Positions 9,256 through 18,800 of a DNA stretch of 54,445 nt are shown here, piece after piece. Position 1 is the first letter of the stretch. Each line of letters starts with the position of its first letter. Location: positions 1 to 54,445 of the forward strand of contig WLPU01000012.1 in assembly GCA_009698615.1 (NCBI GenBank), read 5' to 3'. The position numbers and the translations under genes are program-made. A model generated the notes under the pieces. That model did no database searches and was not told the DNA's origin. It saw only the letters and a list, made by a program, of their open reading frames with translations. This DNA comes from Actinomycetota bacterium (GTDB lineage: Bacteria > Actinomycetota > Actinomycetes > Nanopelagicales > Nanopelagicaceae).

Positions 9256-9339
9256 TGTCCGAACGGGGACTTGAACCCCGAAGCCCTTGCGGGCACTAGC
9301 ACCTCAAGCTAGCGCGTCTGCCAATTCCGCCACCCGGAC
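9256..9339 (-). tRNA. tRNA-Leu(GAG)
   Basis: An 84-nt cloverleaf on the minus strand with a long variable arm, as expected of tRNA-Leu. The acceptor GTCCGGG pairs with TTCGGAC, with discriminator A. The anticodon arm CTAGC-TTGAGGT-GCTAG reads GAG (codons CTC and CTT). The T-arm is CGGGG-TTCAAGT-CCCCG. CCA is not encoded. Confidence 0.97.
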
Positions 9340-9351
9340 GAGTGCGGGGTA

Positions 9352-9380
9352 ACGATAGCAACGTGTAGCCCTAGCTACAA
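9352..9380 (-). promoter_or_regulatory. Promoter of tRNA-Leu
   Basis: On the minus strand TTGTAG (9375-9380), a 17-nt spacer and TATCGT (9352-9357) lie 12 nt before the tRNA 5' end, a normal sigma-70-type arrangement. The hairpin-forming sequence TGTAGC-CCTA-GCTACA (9364-9379) overlaps the -35. Confidence 0.55.
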
Positions 9381-9442
9381 AGTCGAGGCCCGAACACGGG
9401 TCTAGGTAGAAGAAATAGGACCAATGAGGGGAGAATACGAAC

Positions 9443-10747
9443 ATGTCATATACCCCACTTGAACAAGATGCGATCACTCTGTGCCAAGAAATGATTCGAA
9501 TTCCGAGTGTAAATTTTGGTGACGGAAAAGGTAATGAACGTGAGATTGCTGATTACGTTGTAGCAAAGTTGCTGGAAGTAGGAATATCTAGTCAAATTTA
9601 TGAGTCTGCACCTGGGCGATGCAACGTTGTGGCAAAGATCGAGGGCTCAGATACGGGGCGCCCAGGACTGGTTGTTCACGGACATCTTGATGTAGTGCCC
9701 GCGAATGCACCGGATTGGTCGGTAGATCCTTTCTGCGGAGAGATTCGTGACGGAATGATTTGGGGCCGGGGCGCACTCGATATGAAAAATATGGATGCGA
9801 TGATGCTTGCCGTATTTCGTCAATGGGCGCGTAGCGGCAAGAAGCCGCCGCGTAATATTGTTTTGGTTTTTTTCGCGGATGAAGAGGCCGGAAGCATTTT
9901 TGGGTCAAGATGGATGGTGAAAGAGCATCCAGAGGTTTTTGCTTCATGTTCTGAGGCGATCTCAGAAGTTGGCGGTTTTTCTGTAACTGTAGGCAATGGT
10001 TCGCGCTTATACCTAGTAGAGGCTGCGCAAAAGGGTATTCACTGGATGAAACTCACGGCACACGGCAGAGCAGGGCACGGTTCAATGGTAAATAATGAAA
10101 ACGCTTTAACAGCCCTATCTGCGGCGGTAGCAAAAATAGGTACTTACGTTTGGCCTCAGAGGTATACAAAGACGGTCAAAATGTTTTTCACACAGCTTGC
10201 CAAAACAACGGGGAAGCCGTACGACGAGCAAGATTTGCGACCACTCTTATCCGAATTAGGCAGTACTGCTCGGATGATCGGTGCAACACTCGCGAATTCC
10301 GCGAATCCAACAATGCTTCAAGCCGGATATAAAGCGAATGTTATTCCTCAAAGTGCTTCAGCGGTGATCGATGGGCGTTTCCTACCTGGTTTTGAAAACG
10401 AATTAAGTCAGACGATTCGCGAAATAGTGGGCCCCGACATAGATATTGAAATGATGACCCGAGATATTGCACTCGAGGTGGATTTTGAAGGAGATTTGGT
10501 AGAGGCGATGTGCAATGCCCTTTTACTTGGTGACCCAGAGGGGATTCCAGTTCCATATTTGATGAGTGGTGGGACCGATAACAAAGCTTTGTCGGAATTG
10601 GGCATCGTGGGTTATGGGTTCTCGCCTTTACGCTTACCACCAGAGTTGGATTTTATGTCTCTTTTTCATGGCGTGGATGAGAGAGTTCCAGTTGATGGAT
10701 TAACTTTCGGAGTTAATGTCCTAGAAAATTTCCTAGAAAACTGCTGA
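9443..10747 (+). CDS. M20-family metallopeptidase / deacylase
   Basis: A 434-residue zinc hydrolase of the M20 family (DapE, ArgE and carboxypeptidase relatives), cytoplasmic, removing an amino acid or acyl group from a small amide. Metal and catalytic motifs are present: HGHLDVVPA near 79-87, GRGALDMKN near 110 and DEEAGS near 144. The middle insertion (about 190-300) is the dimerisation domain. This form is common in actinobacteria and is not dapE itself, so I give no symbol. Shine-Dalgarno GGGGAG precedes the ATG. It ends 5 bases from the convergent reductase. Confidence 0.9.
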   Translation: MSYTPLEQDAITLCQEMIRIPSVNFGDGKGNEREIADYVVAKLLEVGISSQIYESAPGRCNVVAKIEGSDTGRPGLVVHGHLDVVPANAPDWSVDPFCGEIRDGMIWGRGALDMKNMDAMMLAVFRQWARSGKKPPRNIVLVFFADEEAGSIFGSRWMVKEHPEVFASCSEAISEVGGFSVTVGNGSRLYLVEAAQKGIHWMKLTAHGRAGHGSMVNNENALTALSAAVAKIGTYVWPQRYTKTVKMFFTQLAKTTGKPYDEQDLRPLLSELGSTARMIGATLANSANPTMLQAGYKANVIPQSASAVIDGRFLPGFENELSQTIREIVGPDIDIEMMTRDIALEVDFEGDLVEAMCNALLLGDPEGIPVPYLMSGGTDNKALSELGIVGYGFSPLRLPPELDFMSLFHGVDERVPVDGLTFGVNVLENFLENC

Positions 10748-10752
10748 TTCGT

Positions 10753-11697
10753 TCAACCCGACACTTCATCTAAAGCTTGGCGAACGATTGCCGGAAGAGT
10801 GATCTCTTCTGAGGTTAAAATTCCACGCAACTGTGCGCCCGTTCTCGCGCCAATAATCGCGCTTGTTACTCCGATTGCATCGCGTACCCAAGCAAGTGCA
10901 ATCTCTAGAGGCGAATAACCTAACCCTTCTGCAGCAACACAAACCGCTTCAACAATACGTGACGCGCGTTCATCTAAGTAGCCTTCAACGAATCCAGCAA
11001 AATGCGCACTGGCACCTCGCGAATCACTTGGCACACCGTTGCGATACTTACCAGTGAGCACGCCTCGTCCTAGAGGCGACCATGCTAGAAGACCAACATT
11101 GAGTTCGTTGATACAAGGAAGCACTTCTTTTTCGATTCCGCGATTAAGGAGCGAATACTCACTCTGAATAGATGCGATTGGGGCCTTGCTAGGGATTGAT
11201 TCTTGACGAGAAATTGCGCGTGCAGTTTGCCATCCCGAGTAGTTGGAAATTCCTACGTAGCGGGCTTTACCGCTGGAATAGGCGAAGTCTAAAGCCGATA
11301 ACGTGTCGTCCAAGGGGTTGGAGGGGTCCCAGGCGTGAACTTGCCACAGATCAACATGATCAGTACCAAGCCTTAGTAAAGACTTTTCCAACTCTGCGAT
11401 AAGAGCGCCACGGGAGGCATTCAACGTGCGCACGCCATTGACGAATGAAATCCCAGCTTTCGTGGCGATAACTACATCATCTCTTTTAAAGAGTGCACCG
11501 ATGAGTCCACCAATTAATCGCTCGCTATCTCCATCCCCGTATACCGCTGCAGTATCCAGAAAGTTTCCGCCTGCATCCAAATACGCCCTACATTGGTCGG
11601 CCGCTTCGTGTTCGTCGGTATCTCTGCCCCATGTCATTGTTCCAAGACCTAAACGGGTAAGAGATAGGCCGCTTGAACCCGCTCGTCTAGTTTCCAT
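10753..11697 (-). CDS. Aldo/keto reductase
   Basis: A 314-residue TIM-barrel NADPH-dependent oxidoreductase; substrate unknown. Catalytic Asp and Tyr are in DTAAVYGDGD (48-57), Lys in VIATKAG near 79, and His in WQVHAWDP near 119. The nucleotide-binding C-terminal segment IGARTGAQLRG is present. The ATG has no Shine-Dalgarno but a TAGGGT box 6 nt upstream, so it appears leaderless. It is divergent from the phosphatase-DUF3090 operon across 75 bases. Confidence 0.92.
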   Translation of the reverse strand: METRRAGSSGLSLTRLGLGTMTWGRDTDEHEAADQCRAYLDAGGNFLDTAAVYGDGDSERLIGGLIGALFKRDDVVIATKAGISFVNGVRTLNASRGALIAELEKSLLRLGTDHVDLWQVHAWDPSNPLDDTLSALDFAYSSGKARYVGISNYSGWQTARAISRQESIPSKAPIASIQSEYSLLNRGIEKEVLPCINELNVGLLAWSPLGRGVLTGKYRNGVPSDSRGASAHFAGFVEGYLDERASRIVEAVCVAAEGLGYSPLEIALAWVRDAIGVTSAIIGARTGAQLRGILTSEEITLPAIVRQALDEVSG

Positions 11698-11703
11698 GGA
11701 ACG

Positions 11704-11709
11704 ACCCTA
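11704..11709 (-). promoter_or_regulatory. -10 box of leaderless aldo/keto reductase gene
   Basis: TAGGGT on the minus strand followed by 6 nt and the ATG; no Shine-Dalgarno. Confidence 0.5.
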
Positions 11710-11772
11710 GCAAGGCAAGAGCTCAAAAATGCCGATAACCTACCTACCTTAGGTGGAAATATTGGGGGAGTG

Positions 11773-12462
11773 ATGACTTTAGTTGCACTGATCCGGCACG
11801 GTCATTCCACTGCCAACCTGCGTGGAATTCTTTCTGGACAGCTGCCTGACGTTCATTTAAGTGAAAAAGGGATGCAGCAAGCTAAAGAGCTTGCTGTGCG
11901 TTTAGGTGAAGTACCGGTAAAAGCGATTCTTGTAAGTCCCATGGAACGATGTATTGAAACTATCAGTCCATGGGTGGAGGAATTCTCGCAAGATCGTAAG
12001 GTTGTAGTCACACCAGATTTAATCGAAGTCGATTACGGGTCTTGGAGTGGGAGAAGACTTCGATCCCTTTCAAAAGAGCCATTATGGAAAATTGTGCAAT
12101 CGAATCCATCGCGTGTGGCATTCCCGCAGGGTGAATCCATAGCGGGAATGCAGGCGCGAGCTCTGCGTCCGATTTACAGCTCGATTGCATCCCGGGGTAA
12201 AGGCGTCGTATTGGTTGTATCGCACGGCGATGTTATTAAGTCAATTATTGTTTCAGCTTTAGGTTTACATCTGGATGAACTACAACGGTTCGTTATTGAC
12301 CCTGGCTCAGTTTCCATACTCGATTTTGGTGCGGCGAAAGCGCGTTTATTGCTCTTGAATGATTCTCGTTCGGTAGTTACTGATTCCTTATCAAGTGTTC
12401 CTCAAAAGCGTCTTCTTGTTGGAGGCGGTGCAGGTATCACAAAGCGGGGCGCCGGAAAATGA
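11773..12462 (+). CDS. Histidine phosphatase family protein (MSMEG_4193-like)
   Basis: A phosphoglycerate-mutase-like phosphatase of about 229 residues. The catalytic LIRHGHST motif is near the N-terminus and the second catalytic histidine is in VSHGD near residue 153. In actinobacteria this member is consistently followed by DUF3090, SCO1664-type and mshC genes, as here; the substrate is unknown. I chose ATG 11773 over the in-frame GTG 11770 because GGGGGAG is then at a workable distance. Its stop overlaps the next start (ATGA). Confidence 0.88.
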   Translation: MTLVALIRHGHSTANLRGILSGQLPDVHLSEKGMQQAKELAVRLGEVPVKAILVSPMERCIETISPWVEEFSQDRKVVVTPDLIEVDYGSWSGRRLRSLSKEPLWKIVQSNPSRVAFPQGESIAGMQARALRPIYSSIASRGKGVVLVVSHGDVIKSIIVSALGLHLDELQRFVIDPGSVSILDFGAAKARLLLLNDSRSVVTDSLSSVPQKRLLVGGGAGITKRGAGK

Positions 12463-13007
12463 AGCGTGTTATTCACAACTTTGATTCACCCGACCGATTT
12501 GTAGCCGGAACGGTTGGCCTACCCGGTGAGCGAACGTTTTTTCTGCAAGCCTCATCCGGAAATAAAGTCACAAGTGTTGTACTGGAGAAGGCGCAAGTTT
12601 TCGCCATAGCCGAGAGAATTACTTTTATGCTCAAAGAACTCAAACGTAATCAACTCTCTCTGGCACTGGAAATCCTTCCTTTGGATGAACGTCCCTTAGA
12701 AATGCCAATCCTTGAGGAGTTTCGAGTGGGAATCATGTCCCTATCCTGGCTATCCGACCGTGAAAAGGTTTTATTGCAGCTCCAAGCGCTCACAGAGAAT
12801 GTTCCCGAAAACGATGAACTCATTGAAGACGACGTTGAAGATGCGCCGGATCTTTTACGGGTACTAATTAGCGCGGGCCAAGCGCAAAGTTTTGCGCAGA
12901 GAGCAATCTCATTAGTCAATGCCGGACGTGAACCCTGTGCTTTTTGCGGTTTACCACTTGATCCTGCGGGCCATGTTTGTCCGCGAGCCAATGGATATAG
13001 ACGTTAA
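12459..13007 (+). CDS. DUF3090 zinc-ribbon protein
   Basis: A 182-residue conserved actinobacterial protein of unknown function. The C-terminus carries a probable zinc-binding cluster CAFCGLPLDPAGHVC (about 161-175). An acidic patch (ENDELIEDDVED) lies near 125. The N-terminal half resembles a beta-rich fold with a FFLQAS motif. It overlaps the phosphatase stop codon by 4 bases and is followed 4 bases later by the SCO1664-type gene, so these three form a coupled unit next to mshC. Confidence 0.85.
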   Translation: MKRVIHNFDSPDRFVAGTVGLPGERTFFLQASSGNKVTSVVLEKAQVFAIAERITFMLKELKRNQLSLALEILPLDERPLEMPILEEFRVGIMSLSWLSDREKVLLQLQALTENVPENDELIEDDVEDAPDLLRVLISAGQAQSFAQRAISLVNAGREPCAFCGLPLDPAGHVCPRANGYRR

Positions 13008-13011
13008 AAGC

Positions 13012-13710
13012 ATGGTTCAAGGAACTATTTGTACTGGAAATCTTGTCGTTACTGGCCGCTTAGTAGACGCCTCCAATGCCACGTTATATGCGTTAGCAAC
13101 ATCTGATCAGTTAGAAATAGCTTGTATCTACAAACCCATCGCTGGAGAGCGCCCTCTTTGGGATTTCCCAGAAGGCACATTGGCTGGGCGTGAATATGCC
13201 GCATATCTTGTGAGTCAGGCAAGCGGACTAAATATTGTCCCTTTCACAACGTTACGAGAGGGTCCCTTTGGTTTTGGGATGGTTCAGGAATGGATTGATA
13301 TTGATCCTTCAGTCGATTTGATGGAGTTATATTCGAAAGATATCCCTGCGCTGCGTTCGATCGTTCTCTTCGATGCGATTATCAATAATACAGACCGAAA
13401 GATCGGTCATCTTTTACCTACATCACAGGGCCATATCTTTGGATGTGACCATGGAGTTACATTCCATGTAGATAACAAGTTGCGTTCGGTGCTGTGGCAA
13501 TGGTCTGGGGCGTCACTTCACGAATCCGAAATACTCTTGTTGCAGGGATTGCGCAGTTCATTGAAAAACGAACTTGGCGTGGTCCTTGGCGAACATATTT
13601 CGCAGGGTGAGTTGCGCGCCCTTGATGCACGCATAGATGCCCTTTTGTTGAAGCAGGTGTTACCCATTCCCACAGATGATTGGCCTTCAGTTCCGTGGCC
13701 GCCTTTCTAA
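13012..13710 (+). CDS. SCO1664-family protein (PI-kinase-like fold)
   Basis: A conserved actinobacterial protein of about 232 residues, distantly related to phosphatidylinositol 3-/4-kinase-like folds; activity unknown. Supporting segments are KPIAGERPLWDFPEGTLAGRE near 36, NNTDRKIGHLL with the conserved Asp-Arg near 125, and HIFGCDHGVTFH near 143, which resemble the catalytic and metal-binding loops of that fold. I place the start at ATG 13012, 4 bases after the DUF3090 stop; ATG 12991 is an alternative. It precedes mshC by 22 bases. Confidence 0.8.
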   Translation: MVQGTICTGNLVVTGRLVDASNATLYALATSDQLEIACIYKPIAGERPLWDFPEGTLAGREYAAYLVSQASGLNIVPFTTLREGPFGFGMVQEWIDIDPSVDLMELYSKDIPALRSIVLFDAIINNTDRKIGHLLPTSQGHIFGCDHGVTFHVDNKLRSVLWQWSGASLHESEILLLQGLRSSLKNELGVVLGEHISQGELRALDARIDALLLKQVLPIPTDDWPSVPWPPF

Positions 13711-13720
13711 GAATTTCGTT

Positions 13721-13726
13721 TAGGAT
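13721..13726 (+). promoter_or_regulatory. -10 box of leaderless mshC
   Basis: TAGGAT followed by 6 nt (containing a GGA too close to act as a ribosome site) and the mshC ATG. mshC may therefore be transcribed separately as well as from the upstream operon. Confidence 0.4.
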
Positions 13727-13732
13727 GCAGGA

Positions 13733-14974
13733 ATGAAATCATGGGCGCAGGTATATGTACCGCCAATCGATTCGCGTTTCAATTTTCCTGCGCTGAGCGT
13801 GAAGAATTCATCTACTCAAGAACTACTTCAACTTCCAATAAAAGATATCTATCGGATGTACGTGTGCGGAATCACTCCATACGATGCAACGCATCTAGGG
13901 CATGCGGCGACATATATTACTTTTGATCTCATCAACCGATACTTGTTGGCTATGGGCAAAAAGGTTCTTTTCGTTGAAAATGTGACCGATGTAGATGATC
14001 CTTTGTTGGAGCGCGCCATAAGAGATGGCGTGGATTGGCGCGATTTGGCGATTTCGCAAATTGAGCTTTTCCGTAGTGATATGACCAATCTGCACGTGAT
14101 TCCACCGGTTGATTTCATAGGCGCAGTTGAATCAATCCCCTTAGTGATTGATTGCGTTGAGGATCTCATGACAAAAAATGCAGTTTACGATGTAGAGGGA
14201 GATCTGTATTTTAGTGTTCGTAGGGATCCTGAGTTCGGTTCACGTTCGAAACTTCCTACAACAGTAATGATGGAGATTTCTGCCCAAAGGGGTGGTGATC
14301 CGAAAAGAGTTGGGAAACGTGATCCACTGGATCCATTGTTATGGATGAAAGAGCGCTCTGGGGACCCATCGTGGCCAGGATCGCTTGGATCTGGCAGGCC
14401 CGGTTGGCATATTGAATGTTGCGCTATCGCCTTGAAGTATTTGCACTGCGATCGTGCTGAAGAATTTCTTATTGACATTCAAGGTGGCGGAAGTGATCTG
14501 ATATTTCCTCACCACGAGATGGGAGCCTCTCAAGCCCGAATTTTGTCCGGGAAACCTTATGCGCGAGCCTACGTTCATGCGGGAATGATTGGGCTTGACG
14601 GCGAGAAGATGAGTAAGAGTTTAGGCAACCTTGTTTTTCTCTCCAAACTTATTGAATCTGGCGCAGATCCAATGGCGGTTCGCATTGCTTTGATGAGCCG
14701 TAATTACGGAGATGATGACATGTGGCATGAATCTCGCTTAGATACTGCCACACAACTTCTTAATCGCTTACAAAGCCTCTTAGGCCGTAGCGATGTAGCT
14801 CCAACCGATAGCGTGATTTCACAGATAATTGTTTCACTTTCTGAGAATTTAGATACACCAAAAGTTATTGATCTCCTGAATCAATGGTGCACTTCTACGG
14901 AGACTGGCCTCCGAGGCGGCAATGCCGGAGAACTCGCCCGCGCAATCGATACCTTGCTCGGTATCGCTATTTAG
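13733..14974 (+). CDS. mshC: L-cysteine:1D-myo-inositol 2-amino-2-deoxy-glucopyranoside ligase
   Basis: Joins cysteine to GlcN-inositol with ATP in mycothiol synthesis, the actinobacterial redox buffer. The 413-residue protein is a cysteinyl-tRNA-synthetase paralogue: HIGH-like HLGH near 49, zinc and cysteine site CGITPYD near 43 and HIECC near 222, and KMSKS at about 286. Its position after phosphatase-DUF3090-SCO1664 separates it from true cysS. The TAG stop abuts the stop of convergent PAC2 with no bases between. Confidence 0.94.
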   Translation: MKSWAQVYVPPIDSRFNFPALSVKNSSTQELLQLPIKDIYRMYVCGITPYDATHLGHAATYITFDLINRYLLAMGKKVLFVENVTDVDDPLLERAIRDGVDWRDLAISQIELFRSDMTNLHVIPPVDFIGAVESIPLVIDCVEDLMTKNAVYDVEGDLYFSVRRDPEFGSRSKLPTTVMMEISAQRGGDPKRVGKRDPLDPLLWMKERSGDPSWPGSLGSGRPGWHIECCAIALKYLHCDRAEEFLIDIQGGGSDLIFPHHEMGASQARILSGKPYARAYVHAGMIGLDGEKMSKSLGNLVFLSKLIESGADPMAVRIALMSRNYGDDDMWHESRLDTATQLLNRLQSLLGRSDVAPTDSVISQIIVSLSENLDTPKVIDLLNQWCTSTETGLRGGNAGELARAIDTLLGIAI

Positions 14975-15817
14975 TTATTCGGCGCTTCTGCGCCGCAAAT
15001 ATTTCTCAAACTCTCGCGCAATTGCATCTCCAGTAGCTGAGGGAAGATCCGCAGCATCCTTGCTTTCTTCTAGAGCGCGTACATACTCCGATATTTCGTT
15101 GTCTTCACGTGCAAGCTCATCGACATCAATCTCCCAGTTTTGCGATTGCGTGGGGAGATCCCCTTGAGGAATAGATATGTTGAGAAAATCTTCAAGTGCG
15201 TTGATCAACGCGAGTGAGGCCTTGGGGGAAGGCGAATTAGGAGCGTAGTGCGGAACCGCACTCCACAATGAAATGGCATCCATGCCTCTGCGTTGGGCCC
15301 CGTCTTGGAGCACTCCAAGGATTCCAGTGGGGCCTTCATATTTACTTGTTTCGACTGCCAACCGTTGTGCGATCTCAGGGCTTGCCCCGGTTGCGCTTAC
15401 CGAAATTGGCCGCGAATGAGGTGTATCGGCAAGAAGCGAACCTAATGTGATGATCAAGGAAATTTCTAGATCATCAGCAATGTCCAAAATATCGTTCGCA
15501 AATTTCTTCCATCTCATCGATGGTTCTACACCCTTAACAATAACGATATCAAAATTGAGATGTGGCGTCGAAAGTCCAACTATTTGCGTACCGGGCCACG
15601 TCAGATACCTTTTTTGGAGATCATCGAGGGATACAGTGGGACGATTAACTTGAAAATCATAAAAATCTTCAGAATCAACGTGTGCAATTACAGTAGAGGG
15701 CCAGAGGGATATCAGGTGATCCAGCGCCAAAGAGGCCGCAGATCCTGCATCATTCCAACCACCGAAGGCTGCGATCATTACTGGCGCCCGCAACGCTGGA
15801 ATGTTCACAATGTCCAT
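14975..15817 (-). CDS. PAC2-family protein (proteasome assembly chaperone-like)
   Basis: A 280-residue protein of the PAC2 family found throughout actinobacteria. The N-terminal FGGWNDAGSAA signature is at about 18-28. Relatives share a fold with eukaryotic proteasome-assembly chaperones, but the bacterial role is unproven. This window lacks proteasome genes at their usual site, so a proteasome role here looks unlikely. SD-like AAGGTGAGG lies just before the ATG. It is divergent from metH with almost no spacer. Confidence 0.85.
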   Translation of the reverse strand: MDIVNIPALRAPVMIAAFGGWNDAGSAASLALDHLISLWPSTVIAHVDSEDFYDFQVNRPTVSLDDLQKRYLTWPGTQIVGLSTPHLNFDIVIVKGVEPSMRWKKFANDILDIADDLEISLIITLGSLLADTPHSRPISVSATGASPEIAQRLAVETSKYEGPTGILGVLQDGAQRRGMDAISLWSAVPHYAPNSPSPKASLALINALEDFLNISIPQGDLPTQSQNWEIDVDELAREDNEISEYVRALEESKDAADLPSATGDAIAREFEKYLRRRSAE

Positions 15818-15828
15818 AGCCTCACCTT

Positions 15829-15838
15829 ACGGTAACCT
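15829..15838. promoter_or_regulatory. Overlapping divergent -10 boxes for PAC2 and metH
   Basis: On the minus strand TACCGT (15829-15834) precedes the PAC2 ATG by 11 nt. On the plus strand TAACCT (15833-15838) precedes the metH GTG by 7 nt. The two hexamers share two bases, so the polymerases would compete. Confidence 0.4.
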
Positions 15839-15845
15839 CGCCCAA

Positions 15846-18800
15846 GTGACGACACAGATGAATTCCTTGCGCAAGGCTCTGGGTGAGAAGACGATTATTG
15901 CTGATGGAGCCATGGGCACGATGCTCCAAGCGGCCAATCCAACTTTGGATGATTTTCAAGGCCATGAAGGATGTAATGAAGTTCTTAATGTCTCTCGTCC
16001 AGACATTGTTCGTAGGGTACATGACGAATATTTACAGGTTGGTGTCGACGCGATTGAAACAAATACTTTTGGTGCTAACTGGGCCAACCTCGCCGAATAT
16101 GGGATAGCGGATCGGATCTATGAGTTGGCTTTTGCCGGCGGAGTCATTGCGCGCGAATGTGCCGACCGATTCTCAACCATAGATAAGCCGCGCTACGTGC
16201 TTGGTTCTTTAGGCCCTGGAACTAAGTTGCCAAGTCTTGGACATACAACTTATGAGAATTTACGTAACACGTACTTCACTGCTTCAAAGGGTTTGGTAGA
16301 TGCCAAAGTCGATGCGCTATTGATCGAAACAACGCAGGATCTTTTGCAAGCCAAGGCTGCGGTCAACGGTGCACGTAACGCAATTGTTGAATCCGGTCGA
16401 GATGTTGTTCTTATTGTGCAAGTTACAGTGGAAACGACCGGCACTATGTTGCTCGGCTCAGAGATCGGGGCAGCCCTTAACGCTTTAGAACCTCTCGAAA
16501 TCGATTTCATTGGCCTAAACTGTGCAACAGGTCCAGCTGAAATGTCGGAGCATCTACGCTATTTAAGCAAAAATGCGCGTGTGGGGATTTCAGTGATGCC
16601 CAATGCAGGTCTCCCCATTCTTGGAGCCACAGGCGCCGTCTACCCACTCCTACCTAATGAATTTGCTGCCTCTCTTTCGGGTTTCGTCTCTGATTACGGT
16701 GTAAATCTTGTCGGCGGTTGCTGCGGAACAACTCCTGAGCACATGAAACAAGTGATTGTTGCAATTGCTGAAAAGAAAGCGAAAACGAGAATATGTATCA
16801 ACGACCCTGGAGCTTCCTCTATCTATCAATTTGTTCCTTTTCGCCAGGACCTCACCTACATGGCTATTGGAGAACGTACGAACGCAAATGGTTCCAGAGC
16901 ATTTAGAGATGCCTTGCTCGCCCAAGATTGGCAAACATGCGTAGAAATAGCTAGAGATCAAATCCGCGATGGCGCCCACATGCTTGATCTATCCGTGGAC
17001 TATGTTGGACGAGACGGTGTTGCGGATATGACCGAACTAGCGAGTCGTTTCGCTACGGCCTCCACTTTACCTATTGTTTTGGACTCCACCGAACCTGCAG
17101 TGATTAAGGCTGGACTTGAACAGCTAGGCGGTCGAAGTGTTATCAATTCAGTGAATTTCGAAGACGGAGATGGGCCTAGTTCCAGATTCGCCAAAGTGAT
17201 GCCGCTAGTTAAAGAACATGGAGCGAGTGTGATTGCGCTGACCATAGATGAAGTTGGCCAAGCGCGCGACTGTGAATGGAAATTGCGTGTAGCACGTCGC
17301 CTTATTCAGGAATTAACGCTCACTTGGGGAATGTCCACCGGGGACATTCTTATAGACTGTTTGACTTTTCCAATTGCTACCGGCCAAGAAGAAACTCGCA
17401 AAGATGGTATCGAAACCATCAATGCGATCAAGCGCCTCAAAATTGAATTCCCTGAGGTCCAGACAACTTTAGGCGTAAGTAATGTGTCGTTTGGCCTCAA
17501 TCCTGCTGCCCGCATCGTTCTTAATTCTGTCTTCCTCCATGAAGCAGTTGCCGCCGGACTTGATTCTGCAATTGTTCATCCTTCCAAAATAACTCCGATG
17601 GCCAGAATTGATAATCGACAACGTGAAGTTGCGTTGGATCTCATTTACGACCGTAGAAAATTTAATGGAGAGGACTGCGTATATGATCCTCTGACAGTAT
17701 TTTTGGATCTGTTCGAAGGCGTTGAAGTTACTTCAAACCGCTTATCGCGAGCCGCTGAGCTCGCTGCTCTCCCGCTCACCGAAAGATTATCCCGGCGAAT
17801 CATTGATGGCGAAAAGGTAGGCCTCGAAGAAGACCTGCAAACGGCGATCTCTGAAGGACTTGCGCCTCTTACAATTATTAATGATCACCTCCTTGAAGGT
17901 ATGAAAGTGGTCGGCGAGCTCTTTGGTAAAGGTGAAATGCAATTACCTTTCGTACTGCAAAGCGCAGAAGTAATGAAAAGCGCGGTAGCCCACCTAGAGC
18001 CCTTAATGGAAAAATCGGGTGCTGACGGACGAGGAGTTATTGTTTTAGCAACAGTTCGAGGCGACGTTCATGACATAGGGAAGAATCTTGTTGATATTAT
18101 CTTGTCAAATAACGGTTATCGGGTTGTAAATATCGGGATTAAGCAAACCATCAATCAGATTATTGACGCCGCAACAGAGTCCAAGGCGGATGCAATCGGC
18201 ATGAGTGGGCTGCTTGTTAAATCCACAGTAATTATGAAAGAAAATCTAGAAGAGTTAACTTCTAGAGGATTAGACCAGAAATGGCCGATTGTTCTCGGGG
18301 GAGCAGCTCTTACTCGCGCGTACGTCGAACAAGATTTAGCCTCTTTATTTGCCGGAGAAGTTCGTTATGCACGAGATGCATTTGAAGGACTTTCCTTAAT
18401 GGATGCCATTATGGCCGTGAAACGGGGCGACCCAGGAGCCCAGCTCCCCGCATTAAGACAAAGGCGAGTCAAAACCGTTGCGACGAAACAATCGTCCATC
18501 GAAATCGATACGGTTCGAAGCGATGTTGCATTAGACATTGATATTCCTGCACCTCCATTTTGGGGTAGTCGAATCGTTAAGGGAATTCCACTCTCGGAAT
18601 ACTCGGGGATGCTCGATGAACGTGCACTTTTTGTCGGTCAATGGGGAATGAAATCCAACAGAGCAGATTATGAAGAGATGGTTGAAACTCAAGGGCGACC
18701 ACGGTTGCGTTCACTTCTCAATCAAGCCCAAGCACAAGGGTGGCTTAATGCCGCCGTTGTTTATGGTTATTTCCCCTGCGTGAGCGAAGGAAATGATTTG

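Noticed and set aside
15818-15857. Cobalamin riboswitch before metH
   Set aside because: The divergent spacer is only about 30-40 bases, far shorter than the ~200-nt cobalamin aptamer, and no B12 box is visible.
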